Assembly: GCA_037039925.1 (NCBI GenBank) | Contig: JAXRKP010001308.1 | Location: 1-64,000 of the forward strand | Source: Doris montereyensis | Taxonomy: Eukaryota > Mollusca > Gastropoda > Nudibranchia > Dorididae | Length of the DNA: 64,000 nt | Direction: 5' to 3' | Shown: positions 53,061-62,491 of the stretch, in pieces | How positions within the stretch are numbered: position 1 is the first letter of the stretch | How the letters are laid out: every line of letters starts with the position of its first letter | Program-made: the position numbers and the translations under genes | The notes under the pieces: model-generated | Told to the model about the DNA's origin: nothing | Seen by the model: only the letters and a program-made list of their open reading frames with translations | The model's database searches: none

Positions 53061-54640
53061 TAGAGAGCGATGCTAGAGAGCGATGCTAGAGAGCGATGCT
53101 AAAGAACGATGCTAAAGAACGATGCTAAAACGATGCTAAAGGGCGATGTGAAAGAGCGATGCTAAATAGCGATGTTAAAGAGCGATGCTAGAGAGCGATG
53201 CTAGAGAGCGATGCTAGAGAGCGATGATAGACAGCTATGATAGACAGCGATGATAGACAGCGATGATCGAGAGCGATGATCGAGAGCGATGATCGAGAGC
53301 GATGATCGAGACCGATGGTCGAGACCGATGGTCGAGACCGATGGTCGAGACCTATGATCTCTTTCTATGATCGAGACCTATAATCGAAAGCGATGATCGA
53401 GATCGATGATCGAGACCGATGATAAAGAGCGATGATAAAGAGCGATGATAAAGAGCGATGATAAAGAGCAATGATAAAGAGCAATTATAAAGAGCAATGA
53501 TAAAGAGCAATGATAAAGAGCAATGATAAAGAGCAATGGTAGAGAGGTAGAGAGCAATGGTAGAGTGCGATGATAGAGTGCGATGATAGAGTCGATGATA
53601 GACACGATGATAGACAACGATGATAGAGTGCGATGATAGACAGCGATGATAGAGAGCGATGATCGAGAGCGATGATCGAGAGCGATGATAGAGAGCGATG
53701 ATAGAGAGCAATGAACGAGAACAATGATAGAGAGTGATCTCTAGAGAGCGATGATAGAGAGAGAATATAGAGAGATGATAGAGAGAGCGAGAGAAAACGA
53801 GAGAAAGCGAGAGAAAAACCATGAGAGAGATGCTAGAGAGAAGATGATAGAGAGCGATGATAGAGAGCGATGATAGGAGCGATGATAAGAGCGATGAAGG
53901 AGAGCGATGCTAGAGAAAATGAGAACGATTAGAGAGCGATGCTAAAGAGTGATGCTAAAGAACGATGCTAAAAAACGATGCTAAAGGGCGATGATAGAAG
54001 AGCGATGCTAAAGGGCGATGATAAAGAGCGATGATGAGAGAGCGATCGCTAGAGAGCGACGCTAGAGAGCGACGCTAGAGAGCGATGATAGACAGAGATG
54101 ATAGACAGCGATGATAGACAGTGCGATGATAGAGAGCGATGATCGAGAGCGATGATCGAGACCGGTCGATGGTCGAGACTCAAGGGATGGACAAGAAGAA
54201 GAGCGATTGAGACCTATGATCGAGACCTATAATCGAAAGCGATGATCGAGACCGATGATCGAGACCGATGATCGAGACCTATGATAAAGAGCGATGATAA
54301 AGAGCGATGATAAAGAGCGATGATAAAGAGCAATGATAAAGAGCAATGGTAAAGAGCAATGATAAAGAGCAATGGTAGAGCAATGGTAGAGCAATGATAG
54401 AGGAAAGTGCGATGATAGAGTGCGATGATAGACAGCGATGATAGAGAGCGGTGAAGAGAGCGGAGATAGAGCGGTGATAGAGAGCGGTGATAGAGAGCGG
54501 TGATAGAGAGCGATGATAGAGAGCAATGAACGAGAACAATGATAGAGAGTGATCATAGAGAGCGATGATAGAGAGAATATAGAGAGATGATAGATAGAGT
54601 GAGAGAAACGAGAGAAAACCATGAGAGAGATGCTAGAGAG
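53061..54640 (+). repeat. Tandem duplication of an approximately 0.85-kb module inside the diverged array
   Basis: Copy 1 is about 53,090-53,840 and copy 2 about 53,935-54,640. Shared, ordered marks are GATGCTAAAGGGCGATG (53,133 and 53,980), CCGATGGTCGAGACC / GGTCGATGGTCGAGAC (53,315 and 54,163), CCTATAATCGAAAGCG (53,367 and 54,223), GATAAAGAGCAATGG (53,525 and 54,335), and GAATATAGAGAGATGATAG with CCATGAGAGAGATGCTAG (53,763-53,835 and 54,565-54,637). No gene is present. Confidence 0.85.
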
Positions 54641-55058
54641 AGCGATGATAGAGAACGATGCTAGAGAGCGATGCTAGAGAGCGATGATAGAGCGATGATA
54701 GAGCGATGTTAGAAACGATGATAGAAAACGATGATAGAGAACGATGCTAGAGAGCGATGCTAGAGAGCGATGCTAGAAAACGGTGATAGAGAGCGATGAT
54801 AGAGAGCGATGATAGAGAGCGATGATAGAGAGCGATGATAGAGAGCGATGCTAGAGAGCATGCCAGAGAGCAATGCTAGAGAGCGATGCGAGACATGCTA
54901 GAGAGCGATGATAGAGGACGGTGATAGAGGATGATAGAGGACGGTGATAGAGGACGGTGATAGAGAGCGATGATAGAGGACGGTGATAGAGGACGGTGAT
55001 AGTGAACAGTGATAGAGAACGGTGATAGAGGTCGATCATAGAGAGCGATGATAGATAG
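54641..55058 (+). repeat. 13-bp satellite, GGTGATAGAGGAC forms
   Basis: Diverged units; a small run of GACGGTGATAGAG at 54,915-55,030 is the most distinct variant. Minus-strand frames here are repeat translations. Confidence 0.85.
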
Positions 55059-55075
55059 CGATGAAAGTGAGAGAC

Positions 55076-55145
<70 letters not shown>

Positions 55146-55146
55146 C

Positions 55147-55223
<77 letters not shown>

Positions 55224-55235
55224 CGATGATAGATA
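55059..55235 (+). repeat. (GA)n-rich tract 1
   Basis: Starts GATGAAAGTGAGAGACAG and continues as interrupted (GA)n to about 55,222. In contrast to the CT cassettes, the purine strand here is the same strand as in the satellite, so no orientation switch is involved. Confidence 0.9.
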
Positions 55236-55596
55236 GTAACGATGATAGAGAGAAAGTGCGATCATAGAGAGAGAAAGCGATGTTAGATAGAGAGATAGAG
55301 CAATGATACAGAGATAGAGCGATGATAGATAGAGAGAAAGAGCTATGATAATAAGAGAGAGAGAGAGAGAGAGAGCTATGATAGATAGAAAGAGCGATGA
55401 TAGAGAGATAACGCGATGATAGAGAGAGAGAGATGATAGGGAGAGCGATGATAAGTATATATAGAGAGAGACGATAGAGAGAGCTATGATGAAGAGAGAG
55501 AGAATGCTGATAGAAAGAGCAATAACAGAGACCAATGATAGAGAGCAATAATAGAAAGTGATGATAGAGAGCGATGATAGAGAGCCATGATAGAGA
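55236..55596 (+). repeat. Module copy 1 (of three): AAAGTGCGATCATAGAG to AACGC/AATGCTGATAG
   Basis: Ordered marks: GAGAAAGTGCGATCATAG, GCGATGTTAGATAGAG, GCAATGATACAGAGATAG, GAAAGAGCTATGATAAT, then GTATATATAGAGAGAG and GATGAAGAGAGAGAGAATG. The same order is seen at 55,825-56,110 and 57,247-57,500. Units are longer than 13 bp because of inserted GATA and GAGA. Confidence 0.85.
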
Positions 55597-55608
55597 ACGA
55601 TGAAAGTG

Positions 55609-55684
<76 letters not shown>

Positions 55685-55700
55685 GACAGAGTGGAGAGAG

Positions 55701-55731
<31 letters not shown>

Positions 55732-55800
55732 CGAGAGGACGAGACAGAGACAGAGACAGAGACAGAGATAGCGATGATGGAGAGAGAGAGAGAGAGAGCG
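55597..55800 (+). repeat. (GA)n-rich tract 2 with a (GAGACA)n run
   Basis: Starts GATGAAAGTGAGAGACGAG like tract 1, with interrupted (GA)n to about 55,735 and then about four GAGACA hexamers (55,741-55,769). Together with the following module this is a second copy of 55.06-55.60 kb. The arginine/glutamate-rich plus-strand frames over it are simple-repeat artefacts. Confidence 0.9.
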
Positions 55801-56110
55801 ATGATAGATAGAGATAGCGATGATAGAGAGAAAGTGCGATCATAGAGAGAGAAAGCGATGTTAGATAGAGAGATAGAGCAATGATACAGAGATAGAGCGA
55901 TGATAGATAGAGAGAAAGAGCTATGATAATGAGAGAGAAAGAGCTATGATAATGAGAGAGAAAGAGCTATGATAGATAGAAAGAGAGCGCGATGATAGAG
56001 AGAGAGCGCGACGATAGAGAGAGCGATGATATGTATATATAGGGAGATATGCTAGAGAGAGCTATGATGAAGAGAGAGAGAACGCTGATAGAAAGAGCAA
56101 TAATAGAGAG
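55801..56110 (+). repeat. Module copy 2 of three
   Basis: Same ordered marks as at 55.24-55.55 kb, with one internal phrase GAGAGAAAGAGCTATGATAAT repeated (split here: GAGAGAAAGAG plus CTATGATAAT) near 55,910-55,960, and GTATATATAGGGAGATATG at 56,032-56,050. Confidence 0.85.
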
Positions 56111-57110
56111 TGATGATAGAGAGCGATGATACAGAGAGAGCGACAATAGAGAGCAATGATAGAGAGAGAGCTATGATAGAGACCTATGGTAGAAAGAGAG
56201 AGAGAGCTATGATAGAGAGCTACGGTAGAGAGCTACGGTAGAGAGCTACGGTAGAGAGCTACGGTGGAGAGCTACGGTGGAGAGCGACGGTAGAGAGCGA
56301 CGGTAGAGAGCGACGGTAGAGAGCGACGGTAGAGAGCGATGGTAGAGAGCGATGACAGAGAGCGATGACAGAGAGCGATGACAGAGAGTGATGACAGTGA
56401 GCGATGATAGTGAGCGATTATAGAGAGAGCGATGATGGATAGCGATGATAGAGAGCGATAATGGAGAACGATGATAGAGTGCAATGATAGAGAGCGATGA
56501 GAGAAAGATGATAGAGAAAGATGATAGAGAGAGATGATAGAGAGCGAGGATAGAGAGCGAGGATAGAGAGAGAGGATAGAGAGCGAGGATAGAGAGAGAG
56601 GATAGAGAGAGAGAGGATAGAGAGAGAGAGGATAGAGAGAGCGATGATAGAGAGCGATTATAAAGAGCGATTATAAAGAGCGATGATAGAGAACGATGAT
56701 AAAGCGATGATAAAGCGATGATAAAGCGATGACAAAGCGATGATAGAGAGCGATGACAGGGAGAGATGATAGAGGGTGATGATAGGGAGCGATGACAGGA
56801 AGCGATGATAGAGAGCGATGATAGGGGAGGGTGATAGGGAGCGATGATAGAGAGCGATGATAGAGAGCGATGACAGGGAGCGATGATAGAGAGCGATGAC
56901 AGGGAGCGATGATAGAGAGCGATGACAGGGAGCGATGATAGGGAGCGATGATAAGGAACGATGATAGAGAACCATGATAGGGAGCGATGATAGAGAACGA
57001 TGATAGAGGGGGATAATAGGGAGCAATGATAGCGAGCGATGATAGAGGGGGATGATAGGGAGCGATGATAGCAAGCGATGATAGAGGGGGATGATAGAGT
57101 GCTATGGTAG
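56111..57110 (+). repeat. 13-bp satellite, highly diverged
   Basis: Local runs of different variants: GAGCTACGGTAGA (56,215-56,280), GCGACGGTAGAGA (56,283-56,335), GCGATGACAGAGA (56,340-56,395), GAGGATAGAGAG (56,525-56,640), then GATAAAGC and GACAGGGAGC forms (56,690-56,960). The last part, from GATAAAGCGATGACAAAGC onward, corresponds to 57,720-58,185. Confidence 0.85.
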
Positions 57111-57246
57111 AGATAGTCTCATGTTGCATGAAGTAGTTTGTCTGCCTCTTTAGCTTGGTTTTTAATCATTTCTGGATAAACTTGATCTGCTCCTGCGGCC
57201 TTTCTTAATTTCGCTTTTCTTATAACTGTTGGATTTCTTCCATTAA
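57111..57246 (-). mobile_element. Short duplicated fragment of the RTE-like retrotransposon
   Basis: About 135 bases that match 58,186-58,322 except for a few substitutions and a one-base deletion. On the minus strand it reads KAAGADQVYPEMIK, the segment just before and at the start of the reverse transcriptase domain. The satellite junction on the left (GTGCTATGGTAGAGATAG then TCTCATGTTGCA) is the same as in the larger copy, so the junction existed before the duplication. On the right the fragment stops abruptly and satellite module copy 3 begins. Not functional. Confidence 0.9.
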
Positions 57247-57500
57247 TAGAGAGAAAGTGCGATCATAGAGAGAGAAAGCGATGTTACATAGAGAGATAGA
57301 GCAATGATACAGAGATAGAGCGATAATAGATAGAGAGAAAGAGCGATGATAATGAGAGACAGAGAGCTATGATAAATAGAAAGAGCGATGATAGAGAGAG
57401 CGCGCAATGATAGAGAGAGATGATAGAGAGAGCGATGATATGTATATATAGAGAGAGATGATAGAGAGAGCTATGATGAAGAGGGAGAGAACGCGGATAG
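57247..57500 (+). repeat. Module copy 3 of three
   Basis: Third copy of the GAAAGTGCGATCATAG module, joined directly to the retrotransposon fragment at 57,246. It carries GATGTTACATAGAGAG where the other copies have GATGTTAGATAGAGAG, and ends in GATGAAGAGGGAGAGAACG. Confidence 0.85.
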
Positions 57501-58185
57501 AGGAGCGATGATAGAGAGCGATGATAGAGAGCGATGATAGAGAGCGATGATAGAGAGCGATGATAGAGAGCGATGATACAGAGCGATGATAGAGAGCGAT
57601 GATACAGAGCGATGATACAGAGCGATGATACAGAGCGATGATACAGAGCGATGACAGAGAGCGATGACAGAGCGATGACAGAGAGAGCGATAACAGAGAC
57701 AGCGATGACAGAGAGAGCGATGACAAAGCGATGATAAAGCGATGATAAAGCGATGATAGAGAGCGATGACAGGGAGCGATGACAGGAGCGATGACAGGGA
57801 GCGATGATAGAGATCGATGATAGAAGGTGATATGATAGGGAGCGATGATAGGAAGCGATGATAGAGTGCAATGATAGGGGATGGTGATAGGGAGCGATAA
57901 TAGAGAGCAATGACAGGGAGCGATGATAGGGAGCGATGATAGGGAGCGATGAGAGGGAGCGATGATAGAGAACGATGATAGAGGGGGATGATAGAGGGGA
58001 TGGAGGGGGATGATAGGGAGCAATGATAGCGAGCGATGATAGAGGGGGATGATCGGGAGCGATGATAGCGAGCGATGATAGAGGGGGATGATAGGGAGCG
58101 ATGATAGAAAGCGATGATAGAAAGCGATGATAAAGGGCGATGATAGAGAGCGATGACAGAGAACGATGATAGAGTGCTATGATAG
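57501..58185 (+). repeat. 13-bp satellite, highly diverged right end of the array
   Basis: Runs of GATGATACAGAGC (57,565-57,650), GATGACAGAGAGC, GATAAAGC, then GGGAGCGATGATAG and GGGGGATGATAG forms. From about 57,720 it parallels 56,690-57,110 and ends in the same GTGCTATGATAGAGATAG phrase at the retrotransposon junction. This is the last of the 13-bp array in the window. Confidence 0.88.
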
Positions 58186-58189
58186 AGAT

Positions 58190-58830
58190 AGTCTCATGTT
58201 GCAGGAAGTAGTTTGTCTGCCTCTTTCGCTTGTTTTTTAATCATTTCTGGATAAACTTGATCTGCTCCTGCAGCCTTTCTTAATTTCACTTTTCTTATAA
58301 CTGTTTTGATTTCTTCCATTGATATATCCACAACGTCAGCTGTCTCATCTGGGTTACTTGTTACTCTTACTAATTGATCTCTACTCCTTGTTTCATAATG
58401 TTCTGGAAGGATTATGTAATTGGTGAAAATAATTTCTCCACGTTTCCATGGTTTCACCGTCTCTTTTCATTATTTCTCCTTTGGTGTTCTTAATGCGCCG
58501 TATTGGGCATGCTTTGGTCTTTCTCGTGCTCTTCACTGCTCACCAGAACAGCTTGTGATTTCCTTGATAGCTTTCCTGAAGTCTTGAACTCTTCCCACTG
58601 TTCCTTGTTTTGCTTTCCTAACTTCCTCTTTAGCGATAGTTCTTTTAATCACGTAATCTGTCCTATCCTCTGGTCTCTTTGTTTGCAAGTATTTCTTCCA
58701 GACTTCCTTCTTTTCTTTGATCTTAGTCTTGACATTCTCATTCCACCATGCTGTTCTTTTCCTATCTCCTTTAATATGTTTTCTACCACAGACATCTTCA
58801 GTACAACTGAGGAGTGTTCCTTTATACATT
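58190..58830 (-). pseudogene. Linker and start of reverse transcriptase of the non-LTR element, broken
   Basis: The minus-strand frame 58,533-58,829 contains TAWWNENVKTKIKEKKEVWK (58,700-58,760 region), the Trp-Trp-Asn phrase that follows the endonuclease in RTE-like proteins. The next part, IRRIKNTKGEIM (about 58,470-58,506), continues in the same style but in another frame. A stop follows after NYFHQLHNPSRTL, and frame 58,194-58,457 then carries ISMEEIKTVIRK and LRKAAGADQVYPEMIKK, the conserved lead-in to reverse transcriptase block 0/1. The catalytic FADD-type motif is not present because the element ends here. It has at least two frame changes and is a dead remnant. Confidence 0.85.
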
Positions 58831-58898
58831 TGCTACTTTTCATCTATTGTTCTATCCTTCAGATCCATCTGCTTTTCTTTTATCCTGGATTGGTTTAT

Positions 58899-59745
58899 CT
58901 ATTTTACTATTGGTTTATTTAGTTCTATTTTGAATTTAGTAGCTTTCTTCTCTTTCCTTTTCTGTTTATTTTCTTCAGTTAATAATCTCATTGTGGCTAT
59001 CACTAGGTGATGATCACTAAATATTTCTGCTACTCTGTTTACTCTTGCATCCAGTATACTGTAAAAAAGGGAGCTGCTAACTATTTTGTAGTCTATGATT
59101 GACTTTTCACATACGTCTTCATTTACTCTTGTATATTTGTGGATATCTTTATGAGGATAAAATATGTTAGCTATTTTCATGTTATTCTTCAGGCAAAAAT
59201 CTATAAGTCTTTCTCCAATTTGAGAAGTTGTCTCTCATTCTTTACCTATTACTCTCCTGATGTTTCTACATTATTTAATACTCTAGCGTTTAAATCTCCT
59301 AAAACCATTAATTCCTGTTTGGGTTTGAGATTCTATGCAGCTATTTGTAAATGGTTTCGAAGATATCTTTTTCTTCTTTGGTGGCATCTTCGTTTGGTCC
59401 ATAAGCTATTAATAAGTTAATTTCTCTTCCTTTTGGTTTAATATTTACCTCTAATAGCCGTGGGCTTATAAATTTCCAACTTTTTAGTAGCTTTTGCCTT
59501 TTATGCATTAGGAGGCCTACTCCTGTTCTAGCTCTATCTTTGACATCTGCTCCTTAGAAGATAAAAGTATGATTTGGTCCTACATTTTCTATCCCTTGTC
59601 CTTTATTCTTTGTTTTTGTAATAGCCAAAATGTCTACTTTGAATTTTTCCATTTCATCAGCTAATTCTATCTTTTTTTTCCATTTATTGCCCTAACATTC
59701 CATGTTCCAGAAATCACAGTCCGTGTTCTTTACTAGAGTCGTCTT
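58899..59745 (-). pseudogene. Endonuclease domain of the non-LTR element, broken
   Basis: Motifs in order on the minus strand: GTWNVR (59,691-59,708), ELADEMEKFKVDILAITKT (about 59,610-59,670), GVGLL (59,509-59,523), AYGPNED (59,387-59,406), GDLNARV (59,279-59,300) and SDHHLV (about 59,002-59,020). In this family these are the metal-binding and catalytic strands of an EEP-fold endonuclease that nicks the target DNA. The Asn of TWNVR, the Asp and Asn of GDLNA and the Asp-His of SDHH are kept. The Glu normally found in the 'LQET' strand is Lys here (AITKT). There is a frameshift at an A8 run next to 59,672-59,679, an in-frame TAA at 59,554-59,556, further stops near 59,346, and a frameshift before GDLNA. 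It is clearly non-functional. Confidence 0.85.
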
Positions 59746-60095
59746 CGAAAGTTCAAGTCAGGTATATCATTATCTGTATTACTTTGAATCGGTTTGGTTT
59801 TGGATAAGCAGGGGATTTGCCCACTGTACCCTAGGTAGATGGTGGGGTTGTCACCTTGAGGCCCCCTAGCGGCCGTGTTATTTTCTGTCAGGGTTAACTC
59901 CCTTAGCCTTTGGTCAATCAAGACCCGTCTGCAAGGCAGCAGGAGACTCGTGGAGGGTGCGATCGCCTAATCCCCGTACAGGTGCTTACCTGTCCACTGC
60001 CCGGATAGGAAAATGACACCCAGTACAAATCAACGCTATGAAAGGGAAATGAAAATGGAAACGATGAATCCAAGTAGATCAAAAATAAAAAAGAC
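59746..60095 (-). other. Probable upstream part of the retrotransposon, no confident coding call
   Basis: The minus strand from 59,921 to 59,733 is open (62 codons, containing GDNPTIYLGYSG and NDIPDLNFRRRL) and is in the same frame as the GTWNVR start of the endonuclease, separated only by two adjacent stops (TAG TAA). That phasing suggests it is the N-terminal or 5' leader part of the same element. I do not recognise the sequence itself. The rest, to 60,095, is A-rich on the plus strand and holds nothing I can identify. Confidence 0.45.
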
Positions 60096-60231
60096 ATCAT
60101 ACTACACTGCTGAAATATTTTTGTTTGGTTCTTTGGAATTTACCTTGTCCATCATTGCAGTGATCTCAGGGTGTTGCAGCAAGAGGAAAAATATGTGAAA
60201 TAAGGAAATGAACGGAAAGTATGACCTACCA
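60096..60231 (+). repeat. Dispersed repeat, copy 1 (left flank of the 23-bp satellite)
   Basis: Contains GGAATTTACCTTGTCCATC, GTGATCTCAGGGTG, AAGAGGAAAA and ACCTACCAG. The same landmarks in the same order occur at 63,770-63,890, with a partial copy at the window end. It runs straight into the 23-bp satellite (GCTGACATGTGAGG). The repeat family is not one I recognise. Confidence 0.65.
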
Positions 60232-61446
60232 GCTGACATGTGAGGAGGTGAGTTATAGCCGACATGTGAGAGGTGTTATAGCCGACATGTGAGAGGTGTT
60301 ATAGCCGACCCGAGCGAGGTGTTATAGCCGACCCGAGAGAGGTGTTATAGCCGACCCGAGCGAGGTGTTATAGCCGACCCGAGAGAGGTGTTATAGCCGA
60401 CCCGAGAGTCGAGAGGGTGTTATAGCCGACCCGAGCGAGAGCGTGTTTATAGCCGACCCGAAGCGAGAGCGAGGTGTTATAGCCGACCCGAGCGAGGTGT
60501 TGGTAGCCGACCCGAGAGAGGTAAGAGAAGCCGACCTGAGCGAGGTGTTATAGCCGACCCGAGCGAGGTGTTATAGCCGACCCGAGCGAGGTGTTATAGC
60601 CGACCCGAGCCGAGGTGTTATAGCCGACTCCGGAGAGAGGTGTTATATCCGACCCGGAGCGAGGTGTTATAGCCGACCGAGCGAGGTGTTATAGCCGACC
60701 TGCGCGAGGTGTTATACGACCAGAGAGGTGTTATAGCCGACCCGAGAGAGGTGTCATAGAAGGACCCGGAGAGGGGCGGTCATAGCCGACCTGAGAGGGG
60801 CGTCATAGCCGACCTGAGAGAGGCGTCATACGATTCGGTGAGGGGCGTCATACTCCGGTGAGGGGCGTCATAGCCGACTCGTGGAGGGGCGTCATAGCCG
60901 ACCCGTGAGGGGCGTCATAGCCGACCGTGAGGGGCGTCATAGCCGACCCGTGAGGGGCGTCATAGCCGACCGTGAGGGGTGTCATAGCCGACCCGTGAGG
61001 GGCGTCATAGCCGGCCCGTGAGGGGTGTCATAGCCGACCGTGAGGGGCGTCATAGCCGAACCGTGAGGGGCGTGATAGCCGAACCGTGAGGGGTGTTACA
61101 GCCGAACCGTGAGGGGTGTTACAGCCGAACCGTGAGGGGTGTTACAGCCGAACCGTGAGGGGGTGTTATAGCCGAACCGTGAGGGGGTGTCATAGCCGAA
61201 CCGCGCGAGAGTATTACAGCCCAACCGTGACAGGTGTGTTGACTGTTGAGCAGAACTGTGACAGGTGTTGAGCAGAACTGTGACAGGTGTTGGAGCAGAA
61301 CTGTGACAGGTGTTGGAGCAGAACTGTGCGGTGTTGGAGCAGAACTGTGACAGGTATTATGCCAAACTGTGACAGGTGTTGGAGCAGAACTGTGACAGGT
61401 GTTGGAGCAGAACTGTGACAGGTGTTGAGCAGAACTGTGAGAGGTG
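60232..61446 (+). repeat. 23-bp satellite, block 1
   Basis: Tandem repeats of a 23-bp unit whose two halves are GAGGTGTTATAG and CCGACCCGAGC. The unit changes stepwise along the array: GACCCGAGC forms to about 60,760; GGGGCGTCATAG with CCGACCCGTGA from 60,770 to 61,080; GGGGTGTTACAG with CCGAACCGTGA to about 61,200; then CAGGTGTTGGAG with CAGAACTGTGA to the end. Period stays near 23 throughout. The minus-strand frame 61,119-61,463 rich in HSSAPTP is a translation of this satellite and not a gene. The sequence is unrelated to the 13-bp satellite. Confidence 0.93.
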
Positions 61447-61449
61447 TTA
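61447..61449. other. Target-site duplication TTA, left
   Basis: TTA directly before the left terminal inverted repeat. The satellite unit reads GGTGTTATAG; here it is cut after GGTGTTA and resumes as TTATAGCTG at 62,492, so the three bases were duplicated on insertion. A three-base TTA/TAA duplication is the known signature of PIF/Harbinger transposons. Confidence 0.85.
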
Positions 61450-61464
61450 GGGTGTGGCCACACG
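61450..61464 (+). repeat. Left terminal inverted repeat
   Basis: GGGTGTGGCCACACG. It pairs with 62,477-62,491, with mismatches at positions 6 and 8. Confidence 0.85.
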
Positions 61465-61681
61465 TCTAGCCGCGCTACTAGCCGTTAAGTAGCGAGCAGT
61501 GAGCATTAAAGCTCGGGTGTCCACACCACTAGCCGCATTTTTCAAGCTACTAACTCGCTATTTAGCTACACCATGGCTCGTGATGTGGACGACCAAGCGA
61601 ATAAAAGCGAGCTTAGGCGTTCGCCTGTGGCTCACTCTCGATCGAGTGTCATTTTGGTAGTGAATAGATCTAGTTATCAAG

Positions 61682-61985
61682 ATGGATGCTAGAAAAGGCA
61701 TTCTTTTGACTGATGTTTTAGAATTGTCCCCTTACGTACGGCAATGCATTCTTTTTAGTGATAATGAGAACATTGGGTTCATCCTATCAAAATCAAAAAA
61801 AACCCACGTAGAATCTCATCACCTGATGCCTCAACTCAAACAAGACTGACAGATTTCATTCATACTTGATGCTTTCAAGCACATTCTCGGCAATTCTTGC
61901 TCTTGTTGAAGCTGACCTAACTAAACAACATTCTGGTTACAGACAACCTATATCTGCGGTTTCAAAAGACTCTAATGGATTGTGA
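61682..61985 (+). pseudogene. HARBI1-like transposase, N-terminal fragment with frameshift
   Basis: Two overlapping plus-strand frames make one recognisable stretch. Frame 61,682-61,849 opens with ATG (MDARKGILLTDV) and ends in HHLMPQLKQD then TGA. Frame 61,842-61,985 continues with DRFHSYLMLSSTFSAILALV and then EADLTKQHSGYRQPISAV before TGA. In PIF/Harbinger transposases the N-terminal region has the pattern 'HxLxxxLxxD..RFxxYxRMs...Fxxil.lv.p.ltkq.tnyRkpIs'; the match in order and spacing is good. The frames cross at about 61,842-61,849, so a small indel broke the gene. The DDE nuclease core is missing. The assignment rests on pattern memory and was not checked by search. Confidence 0.75.
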
Positions 61986-62030
61986 GTGAAATGCTAACTA
62001 GCACTTACCAGTGCAATGATGACCGCCGTG

Positions 62031-62066
62031 CCTTGCTTTGCCTTGCCTTGCCTTGCTTTGCCTTGC
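62031..62066 (+). repeat. CCTTG/CTTTG pentanucleotide microsatellite
   Basis: Seven pentamers of CCTTG with CTTTG variants, inside the Harbinger element. No other feature is attached to it. Confidence 0.9.
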
Positions 62067-62476
62067 GAAGGAAAATTTGCCCAATAAAAATAGTCATGGT
62101 TTCTTTAATTTTCTATGAAAACCAAATTTTGCTCGAGTCTTTGTTTAATTTTGGTCGCTCGTTTCAAAAATGCCATCAGATTTTGAATCCGATCAATCCC
62201 CATGGAGATATGGGCAGTGGAAAGAACTGTCTCGTTAGGCCCAGTGACGTCACTCATCCTGCCTCGACGGTGAACGCTTGTCGGCACGTGGGGTCACGTC
62301 GACCACCAAACCAAGCTTGGGCTTTGAGCAGTGGTAAATGGCAAGAGATTAACCGCTGCTCAAAGCTTGAAACGATAGCGAGCTAGTAGCTTGTGATGTG
62401 GACACCTCCTTTCATTCAAGGCAATCTTTACCACTGCTCAGGTATAGCGCAGCTCAAAACCCAGCTCAAAGCTTAG

Positions 62477-62491
62477 CGTGTGGACGCACCC
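62477..62491 (-). repeat. Right terminal inverted repeat
   Basis: CGTGTGGACGCACCC on the plus strand, the inverted partner of 61,450-61,464. Followed directly by the TTA duplication. Confidence 0.85.

Larger units (their letters stand above)
58186..59745 (-). mobile_element. Decayed RTE-like non-LTR retrotransposon (5' part only)
   Basis: Reading the minus strand from 59,740 down to 58,186, the motifs of an apurinic-type endonuclease are followed by a linker and the first residues of a reverse transcriptase. The order and phrasing resemble RTE-clade elements, often annotated in animal genomes as 'craniofacial development protein 2-like'. The catalytic part of the reverse transcriptase and the 3' end are missing: the element stops at the 13-bp satellite at 58,185. 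Several stops and frameshifts show it is dead. The clade is assigned from motif phrasing only and could be a related non-LTR group. Confidence 0.85.
61450..62491 (+). mobile_element. PIF/Harbinger-type DNA transposon, 1,042 bp, defective
   Basis: Bounded by 15-bp imperfect inverted repeats (GGGTGTGGCCACACG left, GGGTGCGTCCACACG on the opposite strand at the right; 13 of 15 match) and by a TTA duplication on both sides. It sits inside one unit of the 23-bp satellite. Subterminal copies of related motifs (GGGTGTCCACACC near 61,516; GATGTGGAC at 61,582 and 62,395) add to the likeness to this superfamily. The interior carries a frameshifted transposase remnant (61,682-61,985). The second half, to 62,460, includes a CCTTG microsatellite and an unrecognised open frame. 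Autonomous Harbinger elements are several kilobases, so this is a deletion derivative. Confidence 0.85.

Noticed and set aside
58503..59420. Hydrophobic plus-strand frames (58,503-58,922; 58,717-59,010; 59,139-59,420)
   Set aside because: Antisense shadows of the minus-strand retrotransposon remnant. The recognised protein motifs are all on the minus strand.
61119..61463. 114-codon minus-strand frame rich in HSSAPTP
   Set aside because: Translation of the 23-bp satellite; the repeat period and composition follow the DNA unit.
61982..62386. 134-codon plus-strand frame in the second half of the Harbinger element
   Set aside because: It runs through a CCTTG microsatellite and has no motif I recognise. 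It may overlap remnants of a second element gene, but there is no support for a protein.
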